Below, piece by piece: positions 34,901 to 47,025 of a stretch of DNA of 64,000 nt. The notes beneath the pieces were generated by a model. That model ran no database searches. It saw only the letters and a program-made list of their open reading frames with translations, and was not told the DNA's origin. Source of the stretch: Metopolophium dirhodum (taxonomy: Eukaryota > Arthropoda > Insecta > Hemiptera > Aphididae); NCBI RefSeq assembly GCF_019925205.1, contig NC_083562.1, forward strand, positions 558,001 through 622,000. Direction: 5' to 3'. Every line of letters starts with the position of its first letter. The first letter of the stretch is position 1. A program made the position numbers and the translations under genes.

Positions 34901-37177
34901 TAAACAATCTTTGCTTTATGCAAAAACATAACACTGTTATGCGATAGTGTCAAAATATCGGGAAAATGGATCCAAAACAATGATGAAGCTAAATTGCCTA
35001 TTCAGGGCGCCGTGATATAATAATAGTATTATCAGAAATTTATTGGAATGCGTAAAATAAACAATACAGTAGACACCACAGTTATACCAGTAACGGTTCC
35101 AAAAAGAGGTAAAAATTCCGGAATGAAAAAGTTGAAAATCACCAAAGACACGAACTTATTAATAGTTATACTTAATTCGATTCTCATATGAAATTAAGTG
35201 TTATATTATACAAGACGACCAAAAAAATCGTTTACTATTTATCATGAAGTCATTTTATAAAGTTTAAATAATAATTATATATGAGAGATAAATGTAAACC
35301 ACGTTATAGTCATAGACTTATAGAAATAGACGGAACAATCGGGAACATTAGGAATGATAACACGTGCAAGTGAGTGGCGCTTGTTACGAGGATCAGGCGA
35401 CGTTAAAGCCATGTATTGGCTATCCTCGGAACAGTACCATTTTTCTCATTCTTGAGAAAACTCAAACTATCTCTCTTAATTCGTTTGGCACGACCACGCT
35501 TCCCAATTATCGGGGCAAATGTTCTGTATATTTCTATAAGTCTATGGTTATAGTATGCCTAGTAGTATATGCGCTTTAAACCTAAAGTTAAATTGTTAGT
35601 TAAAAAACTTACAGTATTATCGCAAAAATCTTCAATTCGTCCTTCGTTACCAGCATAAAAAAATATTGGACCTTTATTAACATCCCAATATTTGTCATTA
35701 ATAAGATACTTTAATTCAAATGTATCATCATTGGTGTAACTAAAATGATCAACCTGTGGTAAAAAAAAATAAGTACATAATATTTTACAAAATATGTAAA
35801 TTTCTACTATTTCTACATATTTTGTATTTCATTACACAACTACATATTATAATAATTATATTATTGTATTAGGTATCATTTTACTCAGTTTTATTTTATT
35901 ACTGTTAAAGGTAGGTACAAAACTAATCTATTTTAATTTTAAAAACAATCAATTATTTTAAAAACATTGAACTATTCAAGGTTTACATTTAAGTTATTAG
36001 ACTTGGGAAATGGGAGACCTGATTCAGATTATCGACATAGTGTCGTATTTTAAAAATAAAATCTTTTAATTTTTATTACCGTTACTCGTAAGCCATTTAA
36101 CACAAATAAAATGTCATTAAAAAAAATAAATTAAAAAATGAATTGAATAAATTGTGTATTTGTGTTCCTAAAACAATACACATTAAATAGGTATATGATG
36201 TCGATCTTTCTTTAAAAATACGAGTGAAAATAATGTACTAGAGTACTACAGACCAACAATTTAAACTAGAATTTATACTAATCTTACAAAGCTGAAAAGT
36301 TTGTTTGTTTGAACGCAGTAATCCCAGGAACTACTGGTTTGAATTGAAAAATTATTTTTGTGTTGGATATTCCACTTATTGAAGAAGGCTATAGGCTATA
36401 TAACATCACGCTACGACCAATAGGACCACGGGGAGGGGCTCAAACAGGGATTATGAAATTTACAATGGAAATGTTTGTTTATAAATGGTTGCTATTGCAG
36501 GTTATAGGATAAATAATTATTAGAAATAGTATTTATTTATTATTTGGTGCCATTGGTTAATCGGCCGAGTTGCACTTACTCCAGCGAATTATACCCAAAA
36601 GGAATTGAAAAATCACAATTTTTTTGAGTTGTCATTTTTACGAGCAACGACGTGCACGGGATCAGCTAATATCGTATAATATGACGTATGAATTAAAATC
36701 CAAACAGTTATAATTCAACGAGTTTTTGACTTGAAGAGTTTATTCAAGCACCAATATTTCTTAGAAATGCTTCAACAAAATAATCAATAATCAAATATGA
36801 TAAGATTTCATATGAAACAACATTTATAATTCACATGCATGATTAAATGTCAAAAACTACTTTAAATAATATTATGTATTATTTTATCCATTTTTATATA
36901 CAACAATAATAATTATTATTAGGTTCAACGCAGTTTAAACCTTTAAATTGTTGAGTGTTTCTTGTTATCTAGAACACCTCTAACGCACTGAAGAATTATT
37001 ATAAACAAATATTAATAATTAGGTAACTTTGGATTTTATTATTTATTAGTAAAATTATTATTATTAATTTACCGTGTTTTTACTTACCGGTACAGTGATG
37101 TAATTAGTCGTGTAGTTATAGCCACTGGTAGCGTGGAAAATTATCATCAACAGTTGTGAGCACGCAAGAATAAACAT
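28959..37177 (-). CDS. Lysosomal Pro-X carboxypeptidase-like S28 peptidase (copy A)
   Basis: Eight coding exons on the minus strand: 37088-37177, 35613-35753, 34369-34658, 33919-34076, 33153-33325, 32155-32316, 31313-31503 and 28959-29163. All introns are GT-AG and phases close, giving 469 aa, normal for the family. The first exon encodes a signal peptide (MFILACSQLLMIIF) and leads to VDHF, the conserved S28 start. The triad is visible: Ser 155 in FGGSYGG, Asp 407 in LLDPWS and His 432/433 in GAHHLDLR. The family cleaves the bond after a penultimate proline and acts in lysosomes or outside the cell; in sap feeders a gut or salivary role is possible (inference). The second gene of the pair lies 1.1 kb upstream with the same exon plan. 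The introns carry a SINE and several MITEs. Dipeptidyl peptidase II is the close alternative. Confidence 0.92.
29795..30384. mobile_element. hAT-like MITE, 590 bp, in last intron of copy A
   Basis: Ends CAGGGGCGTATATA and TAAATACGTCACTG are imperfect inverted repeats with a perfect 8-bp duplication ATGTGGCC (29787-29794 and 30385-30392). C-rich runs lie near the right end. There is no transposase frame. Confidence 0.88.
30921..31202 (-). mobile_element. tRNA-derived SINE
   Basis: Read on the minus strand it begins GGGACGTAGTGACCGAGTGG (tRNA Ser/Leu-like box A), has box B AGTTCGAATCTC, then an unrelated body and a poly(A) tail (T run at 30921-30930). An 11-bp duplication CATATTATTAT flanks it (30910-30920 and 31203-31213). 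It lies in the last intron of the S28 copy A gene, in the gene's own orientation. Confidence 0.85.
35305..35552. mobile_element. TIR MITE, 248 bp, in intron 2 of copy A
   Basis: Left end TATAGTCATAGACTTATAG and right end CTATAAGTCTATGGTTATA are inverted repeats extending over about 28 bp with a few mismatches. A TA or TATA target is possible, as in Tc1/mariner-related MITEs. It ends about 60 bases from the acceptor-side exon on the genomic map. Confidence 0.7.
36276..36672. repeat. Degenerate copy of a widespread insect interspersed repeat
   Basis: The phrases GTTTGTTTGAACGCAGTAAT, CCAGGAACTACTGG, GGCTATAGGCTATATAACAT and GTGCACGGGATCAGCTAATA occur in this order. I recall similar strings in interspersed repeats of many insects, but the class (RTE-type tail or Helitron) is uncertain. 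It lies in intron 1 of S28 copy A. Confidence 0.4.
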
Positions 37178-38237
37178 ATTAAAGTTGTTAGAATTTCATT
37201 TACAACAACAACAAAAACTAACAACTACAAAACTACGCTTGGATCAAATATAAATCGAATATAAATGCCAATTATTAACTAATATTCATAATAATAATAT
37301 ATTTGGTATATACTCTGCTAATGTTAGCCCAACGACGTATAGATGTTACTGTGTCCTAGCCGGTTGTCATCGCCCGTGATGCGTGGAACAGATACAATAC
37401 CTATACATTTTAATGTGAAGTTCAGTTTTTTTGGATACTTAAAAAATAACAGAACTGATAAGATTAATCTTGGCACTTTAAATTGTGTAAATATAACAAG
37501 AAAGAAACACTTGAAAATGTGATATGCTATTTATGTTTTTTCACATACAATATATTGTAATTGAGCTAGCTCGTTTAGATCATAACAACTATATGCATAT
37601 ACCTTTGAGTAAGTTCGTTAAATCTAACTCGATGGCCCATTCTATAAAACTATACCTACCTATCATAATATTAGCTGCCAATAGACCTAAATAATAAAAC
37701 CCTAAAATACGTATATATTTAAATATATTTTATATAATCGTGCAGTGACTAAGTGAGATATATTTTAATTCCTTGATGAGATATTTCAGTTAGTCTCAAG
37801 AGATTTAAAAGTAAAACAAATTCAACATATTCATATATTGAACATTTAATACAGAAGCGTTAACTAGCATACCTGATTAACAACATTTAAAACACGAGTA
37901 GTATGCGATATTGGTCTCCTATAGTCTTTGGCCCTTGCAGTGACGTATACTGGCTATCGCCACTGGAAATTGCAATCACGCACTAGTGCATTACCAATTA
38001 CTAAATAGTACAATATTTAAACTACAGTACTACAGCACATGTCGAAGTACATATAATACAAAATCAAACGAATTGAATTCCCGAAAAAAATGTGTCGAAT
38101 ATTATCTTAAAACAATTTACATTTTATTACATACGTGAGATAAAAACTTGGGTATTTCATTTTTTGATCATTAAGAAATAAATCAACATCATAGTGAATC
38201 ATCGATTTTGTCAGCATGTAAAAATATTAACATCGTC
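37178..38237 (-). promoter_or_regulatory. Upstream region of S28 copy A
   Basis: The 1.06-kb gap between the two S28 genes. On the minus strand a TATA-like GATTTATATTTG lies about 70 bases before the copy A start codon. No other gene or repeat was recognised. It should also hold the 3' UTR of copy B. Confidence 0.4.
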
Positions 38238-41200
38238 TTAAATAGTTAGAACTATTTGTTGTTTAACAAACGAGTTGTTTGAACCTCGTGTCGGATGATT
38301 TTTATAGTGGAATATCCATTTTTTAATCCAATTCTTATAGAATTTTCTGGCTTTAATCACACTTTCTGGGTCCTTGGCGTGAGAGGCCCTCAAGTCCAAG
38401 TGATGCGCAGATTCTGGTATTACCACAGCAAGCACCGTCTTCGATATGTCTTGCAACACTCCACCACTCGACCATGGATCCAATAAACCGTTGCTGTAAT
38501 ATTATAATTATGTAATTTTGTACATAAAGTTAATAATACATTTAAGAGTTATAACTCATAAAATCGAGATATCAAGAATCAGAGATCAGTATACACTAAT
38601 ATTACTAGTTAGTTAATATATTGTGCACCGTAGTACACATAGTTATACACTGATAATAATTGTCATATTTCTTTTCGATTTTATTCAAACAACATAATAA
38701 TGTAGTAACTACATCAGATTATAAGTTAACTTTTAATAATATTGTGAGCCAAAATAAAACTTTCTATTTCAATTTGCATCCAATATACTTTACAGTTTAA
38801 GGTTTGCGTAATAAAATACGTTATAAACTAACTTAAACTAATAGTTACCTGAATATTATATTGGAAGCAGCGTTTAAATTTTTACCACCATATGTTTTCT
38901 CAATCGAATAAATACTAGGCTGGACCCCAAAAGTTTCAAAACAATATCTAGCATTTTCTTCAAAATTCCACGGCTTTTTTTCGAATATATCTTTTATTCC
39001 ATTAGAGCACATTGGCATAACAATTTCAGTGCAGCTCTAAAACGTAGATAGTTTTAAATCAAATTTGTTTTCACAGAACATGTATTACAATTTATATTAC
39101 TTGATAGCTCCATCCCTTTTCACCAAGTGTAGGAGCAGAAGAGGTCAAAATATCTAAACATTTAGATGTACCCGTATAGTTAAAGTATACACTCAATCCT
39201 CTGAAAACTGATCCCAAAAGTGTGAAATCGTCTTCTTTATGGTTTTTCATTGGTTTACAAACTTCCTGTGACATACATAAGAATAACACGTAATACCTAT
39301 CATACATTTATACCATAAAATATAATCCGTTACTATTTAAGCATTATTAAACAATCGAAAATAAGTTTTTTATTCACTGGAGTTCTTATTTTTTCACTCC
39401 TGCAACCCAGAGGTTTAGTTGTATAGTAATTTAAAGTAAGTTATTATATATTTAAAAATTATAATGCTTACCTTAACTGGATGTCCGGGCAATGGTGTTA
39501 AAAAATTTGCAGGATATGGATAATTTATCATCGCCAAGTTCACATAAAGTTCAGACACCCATTCTTTCAAAGTCGAGACGTCATTGTCGTTTGTCAACGG
39601 TGAGCACAAGTTCCATTTCTGAGACAGCCACGCCTTACCATCGACTGGCATATAAATATACGTTTGATGAAATTACAATTTCATAACATCAAATAATTAT
39701 TACATTACATTGCGAACGCGTAACAAATCCGATCGGTTTAAAAAAGTACAATATAAAATATTTAACGGTGAACTCTATATCTAGTATAATAATATAAAAA
39801 AATATGCATTACCCGTTTTCGTAACGTTATCAATAGCTTTCCAAGATGCTAGTATCGTCAAACCACATTCGGCACTAGTATCTGTATATACCGATGATGT
39901 GACCCGGTAAAAAGCATTACACGGTGTCATACCAGTGAATTGCCATATCGGTGCAGACGACGCAATAGCACTAAAAAGACATAACAAAATAAGTTACAAA
40001 ACGTGACAAAATTATTTCCAACATAATATACACAATGAAAACTAAACGAGAACAATATATTATTTTTAAAACATTAATTAGCTTGGCGGGCCGTAGGTAC
40101 TACACTATCAGAACTTAAAAATAAAAATAAATCAAATTAAACTCATATTTCACTATGACATAACACATAAAGTGATTATTTTACCACTTTTATTGAGAAA
40201 ATATTCGAAGTATTTTTGTATGGACAATATTCATAAAAGAAAATATTAAAATTATTTTTCAGTAATTTTTATACGCGGGTTTGGAGGACTTTTAGGGGGA
40301 TTTCCGTCGGCATTTCCGTCTATGCAGATATTTTCAAAAATTTTAAGTTTTCTTAAATCGTGTAAATAACGATCGTAAAAAGCATAATAAGAAGTAAAAA
40401 ATAGAAATAGGAATAATTAAAACTGAAAACAACTTGTAACCTCACCTCACATAACAAAAATATCTACCTCAAAATATGAATGCCCAAAAACATGTTATAA
40501 GGGTTGTATTACAGAGGTCTCAGATTCTATATTTTTAATATCATAAAGCATATTATAATTTAAATTTATTATATTTTAGTTAGGTTCCGATCATCGCCTT
40601 TCGCAAGCCGACCGTAACACAACTGCCGGAGCGTTCTTATACCTAGGTACAATGAACAATAGGCCACGACTTTTAGGTATGACCATAGATATAAACGACA
40701 ACTAGATAGCCGTCTTTATGCTACATATGTGACCAATGTTCGAAGTCGGCCGTCATTTGCAAAGCAGGCAATGTTTACATTTATTTTGCATTTATTCATA
40801 TTATATACATACGGGTACCTATACAGCGATAATATTATTATTTTGTAATCATTGCCCGCTTTGTAAATGGCGGCTGACTTCGTCGATAAGAAGGAGGCGG
40901 CTATCTAGTAGTTGTTCTATAGTATAATGTATATAATTCTTGGAAAAATAAGGGTCAATCTCACTTTTTTGCTGAAATAAAAGGGCCTAATATAAAGGGC
41001 TAAACATATTCAAATTATGTATAATATGTTAAGCCCTGTATCTCATTTTCACCAAAAAGTGAGATTGGCCCTCCTTGACCCAAGGTCCAGAATTATATCC
41101 TATGGGTATGACCACCAACCCTTCGATGATGGCGGGATACTTGATACGGAACCAGGCAGCCAACATGCCGCCGTACGATCCGCCGAAAGCGATCACCGGA

Positions 41201-43310
41201 TTGGCGGCTGACGGTGCAGGCGTGCCGCCCTCGACGGTGTCGTAAATGTCGCCGGTCTGGTACAGCTCACGGTTTGAGTACGACCCGTTGTGCCGCAAGT
41301 AAGTGATAAGGTCCACGTAGTCAGCGAGCGCCTGTTGCGAGGTCAGATAGCCCACCCGGCCGATGTCGTCGAACGATCGATTACCGTACGGCATCGAAAC
41401 GCCATAGTAACGGTGCTCGGCGAACACGACTAGGGCCCGGAACTCTTCAGCAATCTCCCACATGAAACCCTGCGAAACCGTATTTTGACGAGCGTATTAT
41501 AGGTATGTATATATATAGATACTATACTGCGGCCCACGAGAGATCAGAACCCAGTACCGTTTTCCGGACAGAACAATTTCCTCCACACACCAGCCCACCC
41601 ACCGACAGCTGCTGCTCGGCAACGCTCACACATAGTGCTGAAAACGGGGCCTCGGACGGGTCGCTGCCAGTCATTCTGCATGTGAACGAGTGAAGGTACT
41701 GATCTCTCGTGGGACGGACTATATAGGTACACAAACGTAGTCATTAATATTATTATGTACGTTCAATTTAAAACAAATACAAAAAAGCGTTTTGGATTTG
41801 ATTAAAATTTGACACTGTCTGGACGCGGAAACGTGTACATAATATTATTATTGAACCGTTGACTTGTTTTTTTTTTTTTTTTTTTTATTATCTGAAGACT
41901 GAAACACAAATCAAACCGTATTTTCACAAAACATTTCGATAGCTCCTTCGTTGCCAGCATAAAAAAATATTGGTCCGTTTTCTCGTTCCCAGAACGTATC
42001 GTTTATGAGGTACTTCATACGGAATGTGTCATTATTTGTAAAACTAAAATGGTCAACCTGTTAGAAAAAATTTCAAAACAATGTCTAAAAATGTTGCAAT
42101 ACATTTACATACAATAAATTCCCCAAAAAAAATTTCTTAACATTATGTAAAAATTTTCTTCAGAATGTAACATCTAACGCTGTTGAATCCGAAAAAAACC
42201 TTTTACTGTGTTACATGTATGCATTCTAATTTTATATTTACGGGGTACTAATATTTCTAAAGTAGTATAGTGAATAACATTCATGTCATTCATTAAAAAA
42301 TTCAATACAATATTAATTATTTATATTTAATCAATTTTTACGCTGAAATAAATGTCCTAAACTCAAAAGCAAAAGCTAAAACAAAATTTTTTTTTTTTAT
42401 TGATCTTAAGCTTCGGCCATTAGCTGTAGTGGTTTGTTTGTGGGTTGTTAGTGTCGGTAGGGGAAGGAACACGTGTGTGAAAAAAACAAAATTTATAAAT
42501 CAATATATTTATATACCTATGTTATCAAATCTGTTCAAATAGTTTAATGTTATTGTACAGCAAGTATTTGTTTAGGCAGCAGAAAAATGTTTGATTAATA
42601 ATTAGGAACTATAGAATGTTTTGGGTATGTATTTAAACCTTAATTATTTATTCAAGATAATAAAAAAAACTAAACATTAATGGTTATTTATCACACATTG
42701 AAATATTAATCCCGTGTAAATCATTTCACCTTGATTAATACACAATGATACTATGTGACATGCCTATACGCTATTCATTCCAGCCATTTTTTTTTTTTTT
42801 AAAGACAAAGCCTTGGCAAACTGGAATGGAATTAAAATCATCATTTATCTTTGACTTTAGTATAGTAAAGCACTGAATCACGATAATTGGACACAAGTAG
42901 AATGGGTCAGTTTTTGCGATGATTTATTCTATAAGAAATACAGAATATATTAAATTTAAGCTATTGGTTTTATTTTATTTAGGAACCTACTCAAGTTTCA
43001 TTAATTTGCAGTAATACTTCTCTTTTAAAAAATATAGATGCCACCCATTTTTACCACTAATTATTTCTCTTAGAATTTGTTGTGAATTTTAGCGTTAAAC
43101 GTCTCTAAAACCTTATTATACTTGATAAAATATTCACCCCAATATCGATTTTAACTATTTATACTTTTAGAGCTGATCACCAATTAAAAAATGAATAATA
43201 ATTGTATATTCACTTACCGGTACTGTAAAATATTCGGTTTTGTACACATACCCTCCATTAGCCAGGTGCAAAGCTATCGCCAAAAATGATAAACACGCCG
43301 TAAACGACAT
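38238..43310 (-). CDS. Lysosomal Pro-X carboxypeptidase-like S28 peptidase (copy B)
   Basis: Eight coding exons on the minus strand: 43218-43310, 41917-42057, 41120-41469, 39813-39970, 39472-39644, 39101-39265, 38849-39036 and 38238-38493. Phases match copy A intron for intron, giving 507 aa. A signal peptide (MSFTACLSFLAIALHLANGG) leads to VDHFSF. The triad is Ser 176 in FGGSYGG, Asp 428 in LLDPWS and His 453/454 in SAHHLDLR. Exon 3 is 60 bases longer than in copy A because of an extra segment before NPVIAF (RELYQTGDIYDTVEGGTPAP), which may alter the lid over the active site. The C-terminus is also longer and basic. The donor after exon 2 reads GTTTGA, weaker than the rest. Exon 3 lies between two MITE insertions. 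Copy B is a clear tandem paralogue, but the sequences are well diverged, so the duplication is not recent. Confidence 0.92.
40697..40916. mobile_element. Foldback-type inverted repeat element
   Basis: Two nested arm pairs: ACAACTAGATAGCCGTCTT (about 40698-40716) against AAGGAGGCGGCTATCTAGTA...GTTGT (about 40891-40915), and CGAAGTCGGCCGTCATTTGC... (40741-40778) against ...GCAAATGG-like CTTTGTAAATGGCGGCTGAC (40846-40882). About 85 percent of arm positions match. It lies in an intron of S28 copy B. Confidence 0.6.
40931..41097. mobile_element. TIR MITE next to exon 3 donor of copy B
   Basis: Left arm ATAATTCTTGG...GGGTCAATCTCACTTTTT and right arm AAAAAGTGAGATTGGCCC...CCAGAATTATA are inverted repeats over about 40 bp. 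The element ends 22 bases downstream of the exon 3 splice donor in transcription terms. A TA target is plausible. Confidence 0.7.
41523..41722. mobile_element. TIR MITE, about 200 bp, next to exon 3 acceptor of copy B
   Basis: CCCACGAGAGATCAG (41533-41547) is perfectly inverted at 41699-41713, and similarity continues outward to CTATA on both sides. The GC-rich centre has no stop codons in several frames but no recognisable product. It lies about 50 bases upstream of the exon 3 acceptor in transcription terms. Confidence 0.75.
42390..42482 (-). mobile_element. 5'-truncated SINE, same family as 30921-31202
   Basis: Shares the tail of the SINE: T run, ATTG.TCTTAAGC, CATTAGCTGTA and GGAACACGTGTGTG. 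The tRNA-like head is missing. A duplication of AAAACAAAATTT flanks it (about 42378-42389 and 42483-42494). It lies in intron 1 of S28 copy B. Target-primed 5' truncation would explain it. Confidence 0.7.
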
Positions 43311-43350
43311 CCCGGGCACAACTGAACTCCTTCAGATTTATATAAAAATA
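43311..43350 (-). promoter_or_regulatory. TATA box and short leader of S28 copy B
   Basis: On the minus strand TTTATATAAA lies about 30 bases before the start codon, followed by an initiator-like TTCAGTTG some 16 bases before the ATG. A leader of only about 15 bases would result. The call rests on spacing and motif only. Confidence 0.5.
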
Positions 43351-43516
43351 TGTCGTAAATGACACGGTCTTTTTTCACGTACGCTGATTTCAATTCAAAA
43401 ACAGACTATACTCTCGTATACAAAATATTATAAGTCCGCCTCGAGACGAACGCATCACAGTTCTGGTAACGGGAATGTTGCACAATAATATTATATCCAT
43501 TCCGATTAAACTCAAT

Positions 43517-43539
43517 TAATAATAATAATAATAATAATC
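43517..43539. repeat. (AAT)n microsatellite
   Basis: About seven AAT units in a row upstream of S28 copy B. Confidence 0.7.
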
Positions 43540-44031
43540 GTATACATACGGACACGGTTCACATTAGATTATTATAATAAATAATAATAAAATAACATTA
43601 TATCCGACAAAGCCACATGTGATGGGTACCAACACAAAAACCGTTCGCAGGTCGTTCGTAGTTTGTACTTTGACATCATAAAGCATAGTACACGTGTGAG
43701 CATTACACATGTATTATTATTATTTCACTGTTGTACCTATACTTGTACTGCATTATTACTTCTAATCTGACAAACCGTTGTGTACAAAACATTATTGTTC
43801 CGGTAGCCGGTAGGTCAGTGTGAATCGAATTGCATCTAGAGAAAGGGTAATAAATTCTCCTCCTATCCACGATTATTTTTGATCTCACTGTAAATTGTAA
43901 TCAATATGAAAAGAATTTGTTTTAACTATAATATACTGGAAATTTGTGAATTAACAATAAATACAATTGCATTAGTAAGTTATAGGTTATAGATTATAGG
44001 TATTAAATTATTTTTTATATGTTTATTATAT

Positions 44032-44662
44032 ATACAGGATTGAGGATAATAATAGGTAATCACTAATCCGTAATAATATAATATAATAAGACACTCATGA
44101 ATTCAATAACTATTAACGTTCTTAAAGATATTTGTTTTACATCATTGTTTTTATTATTTATTTAGCAATTGGTACTGGGCTATTCAGCATTTAAATAATT
44201 AGTAGTTAACTAACTATTAAGTAGGTAGTAAAAATCAACATTTAAAAAAAATTATATTTTTACAATTTTTAATTCCTTTTTTCAAAACAGATTATTTTTT
44301 TTGGAGTGCTTCTATACAAAAAATCGAATTTTCAATGAGTAGGAAGTGTATGAGTTATAAATACGTTTTTTTTTATTTTTTATATGATTGGAGGGAAGTG
44401 TACATGGGTGTTCCGCAAAATGTTGATCCACTACTCCGCTAGGTAGGCAAAACTTTAAGCTCTCGTCCAAAATTGTATTTCTATATAGATCGAAATACTC
44501 CAAATAATATTCTGCTCCGTAATATTAAATTAAAAATGTATTTTGTCATCTAAAAAGGAAAAAAATTTATAAATAATAACGATAAAAATAGAAAATATTT
44601 TCAAAAACGTTAATATTTTCTGAAATAATGACTGTTTTACGTTAAATGGATCATCCTGTATT
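44032..44662. mobile_element. Possible TIR element, about 630 bp
   Basis: ATACAGGATTGAGG at the left and GGATCATCCTGTAT at the right are imperfect inverted repeats in an AT-rich segment. A 63-codon minus-strand frame inside has no recognisable motif. The ends are short, so this is tentative. Confidence 0.35.
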
Positions 44663-44920
44663 ATATACAATATAGTATATTATTCATAGATGAAATAATA
44701 GTGGCTCTACTAATTTATTATTACGGATCAATAAACACGGTACGTACGTCAGATAGGTGGACAATTTATTAATGTCAACAATATTAATTTATCAATGATA
44801 TAATATTGGTATAATACGAGAGATGACTTGTAAGACCTTCGTGCATCCTGTTTTCCGAGATTTTAAAATGGCATTACCTTTAAAACTTAGTTTAACGTTT
44901 CCGCATACGTCTATATAGGT

Positions 44921-45275
44921 CAGCGTTTCTTAAAAATGTTTATCCACGGAACACTTTTGTATGTCCACTTTTATCGTAGAACCCCTACTTTTAATTTTAA
45001 TTTTTTTGCTTTTTAGATTTTTTTTTTGGCTTTCAACAATAAGTTATTACCGCTCGACAACTATAGAACCTCTACTGGGTTTCATTGGTCATTTTTAGCG
45101 TCATTTTATGTAAGGATTATTTGCAATAAAAAATATAATTTTTTAATTTAATAACAACGTGTATACTGTATACTGTATTTAATCCAAAAAATATTTTAAA
45201 CGACATACAAACAGGACTTCTAAATTTTAATTTTAATGAGAGTTTCGCGGAACACAGTTTAAGAAACGTTTTATA
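44921..45275. mobile_element. Probable TIR MITE, about 355 bp
   Basis: CAGCGTTTCTTAAA...ACGGAACAC on the left is inverted on the right as GCGGAACACAGTTTAAGAAACG. The CAG start suggests hAT, but no clear 8-bp duplication was found. Confidence 0.5.
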
Positions 45276-45879
45276 ACCTATATTATAGGTTATGTACATA
45301 AAATAAGCTCTCAAAAGTACAATACTACAGCACTCAACATCAGTTATAACTAACAAAATAATAAATTAATTAAACCCAAATTTTATAACATGCGTACCGT
45401 AACTCTAGATAAGCATAGATATTCCAACTGTAATTGATTTGCAATTTTTTTTACTATTGGTGATTAAAAATAAACCGTAGGATATTATTGATTTGCGAAG
45501 TGGCTTCACGAATGACAACAAGTTGATGTACTTATACTTACAAATTGGAAATTACTCAAAAGTGATTTTATTTTTTTATTTGAGGTGAATTTTCTCTACA
45601 AATCAGTTATTAGTATATATCTTCTGTTTTAATTACGATATTCGAAGATATCTTCTAAGACCATGACTTTAACATTCAATTTGTCAATTTAAAAATCATT
45701 TTTTATTGTTTGGAATTTAAATTGAATGAATTTAAATTTGCATTTACGCATGACCTGAATACAATAAATTATATTGTTATGTACATATTATGTGCAAATG
45801 CGATTAATTCACAGCTGTTCCAAAAAACATTTCTATAGTTTTGCATTCCATCTAAATGTGTTGACATTTTTAAAATTTA

Positions 45880-46195
45880 AGATTTCGATAAAATATCACA
45901 TCATTGTAAAATCAATACATTCAGCGATCCGTTCAGAATCTAAAAATTTAAAGGGGGGGGGATAGTAAACCGGTTTGCTGTACGGTTGTATGCATCTTCG
46001 TCATTGTGAGGAGCAAGTCAATGTAATAGTGTAATGTATATTGTGTTAGATTTGAATTCAATTAGAAATTATAGCATAGGTAAAACGATCCTGAGCGAAG
46101 ACGGTCTGTCAACCCATCATATAACTTATTAGTACTTATATTTTATGATAAATTTATATTGCTATTAAAGTAATTTATTTTACTGTAAGCCTAGG
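45880..46195. repeat. Dispersed repeat family copy 2
   Basis: Contains ATCATTGTAAAATCAATACA, GATCCGTTCAGAATCTAAAA, a run of ten G (45951-45960), TTTGCTGTACGG, TTTGAATTCAAT and GAGCGAAGACGGTCTGTCA. The same blocks occur near 23.7, 48.5, 56.95 and 58.8 kb. No coding capacity. Confidence 0.6.
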
Positions 46196-46900
46196 GTGCC
46201 TGGGCTGCACCTGCAATTTTTAAAAGGCGCCGGTCAACCGAGTTTTAAGTAAGAAGGGTTACAACTTTTGTTTAAAAAAAAAATTACTATTTTATGTGGA
46301 TATCGTTATAATTACTATTTACTTAGATTATTAATTATAAATAGATATTTCAGACTTTTTTATAACTATATATAAATATTTCATTGTAGAGGGGGGGGGG
46401 CTTTAAAACTACCGATTAATTCCATCCATTATTCGGCTGCGGTATATAGCCTCGAATCCCACGAGATCGGTCAATGGTTGACAGTTTTTTTACTACACAA
46501 TATACTAAATATTATGTATAGGTAGCGATTTAACTGTGTGTTTAAGTTATCTTAGACATCAATAAATATTTTTATGATTGTAGTTTATATAGTTGTAGAA
46601 TTTCAAAGTAATATATCGATTTTATATTAATATTGGACATAATATTTAGATACAATTTAAACTGTGATAAACCTAACATTTAAAATTATAATTATATTTT
46701 ACCTAATAATAAAATTGGAGATTTTTTATATTCTTCTATTTGTTCAGGTCTATCAAACTAATTTTTATAAAAACAAAAACTATGACATACTTATAGTTTT
46801 TAAAAAAGCATTTAGTTTAAAGGTAATTGGGGTTTGTAAAAAATCGTACGTGGTCTATTGGCACTTCTTTTAAATTATGTTGTTTTATAAAAATATTTCA

Positions 46901-46907
46901 AAAAAAT
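46901..46907 (-). terminator. RNA polymerase III T-run
   Basis: On the minus strand seven T follow the 5S sequence directly (plus-strand A run plus T pairing to A at the edge). This is the standard pol III termination signal. Confidence 0.6.
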
Positions 46908-47025
46908 GCCAACGGCACGTAGTGTTCCCAAGCGGTCACCCATCCAAGTACTAACTACGCCCGACGTTGCTTAACTTCAGTGATCGGACGAGAACTGGTG
47001 TATTCAACGTGGTATGGTCGTTGGC
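46908..47025 (-). rRNA. 5S ribosomal RNA
   Basis: Read on the minus strand, 118 bases beginning GCCAACGACCATACCACG and ending CCGTTGGC, whose ends pair as helix I. The internal RNA polymerase III promoter is present: box A AGTTAAGCAACG and box C GGATGGGTGACC. A run of T follows at once on the same strand. A few bases differ from what I recall as the usual insect form (CACTGAAG, CCGCTTGG), so it may be a dispersed variant or a young pseudogene. No neighbouring 5S copies are in the window. Confidence 0.88.

Noticed and set aside
41522..41744. Two overlapping minus-strand frames of about 70 codons
   Set aside because: They coincide with a GC-rich MITE and its inverted ends; no domain.
44312..44503. 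63-codon minus-strand frame
   Set aside because: No motif, AT-rich, and lies inside a doubtful TIR element.
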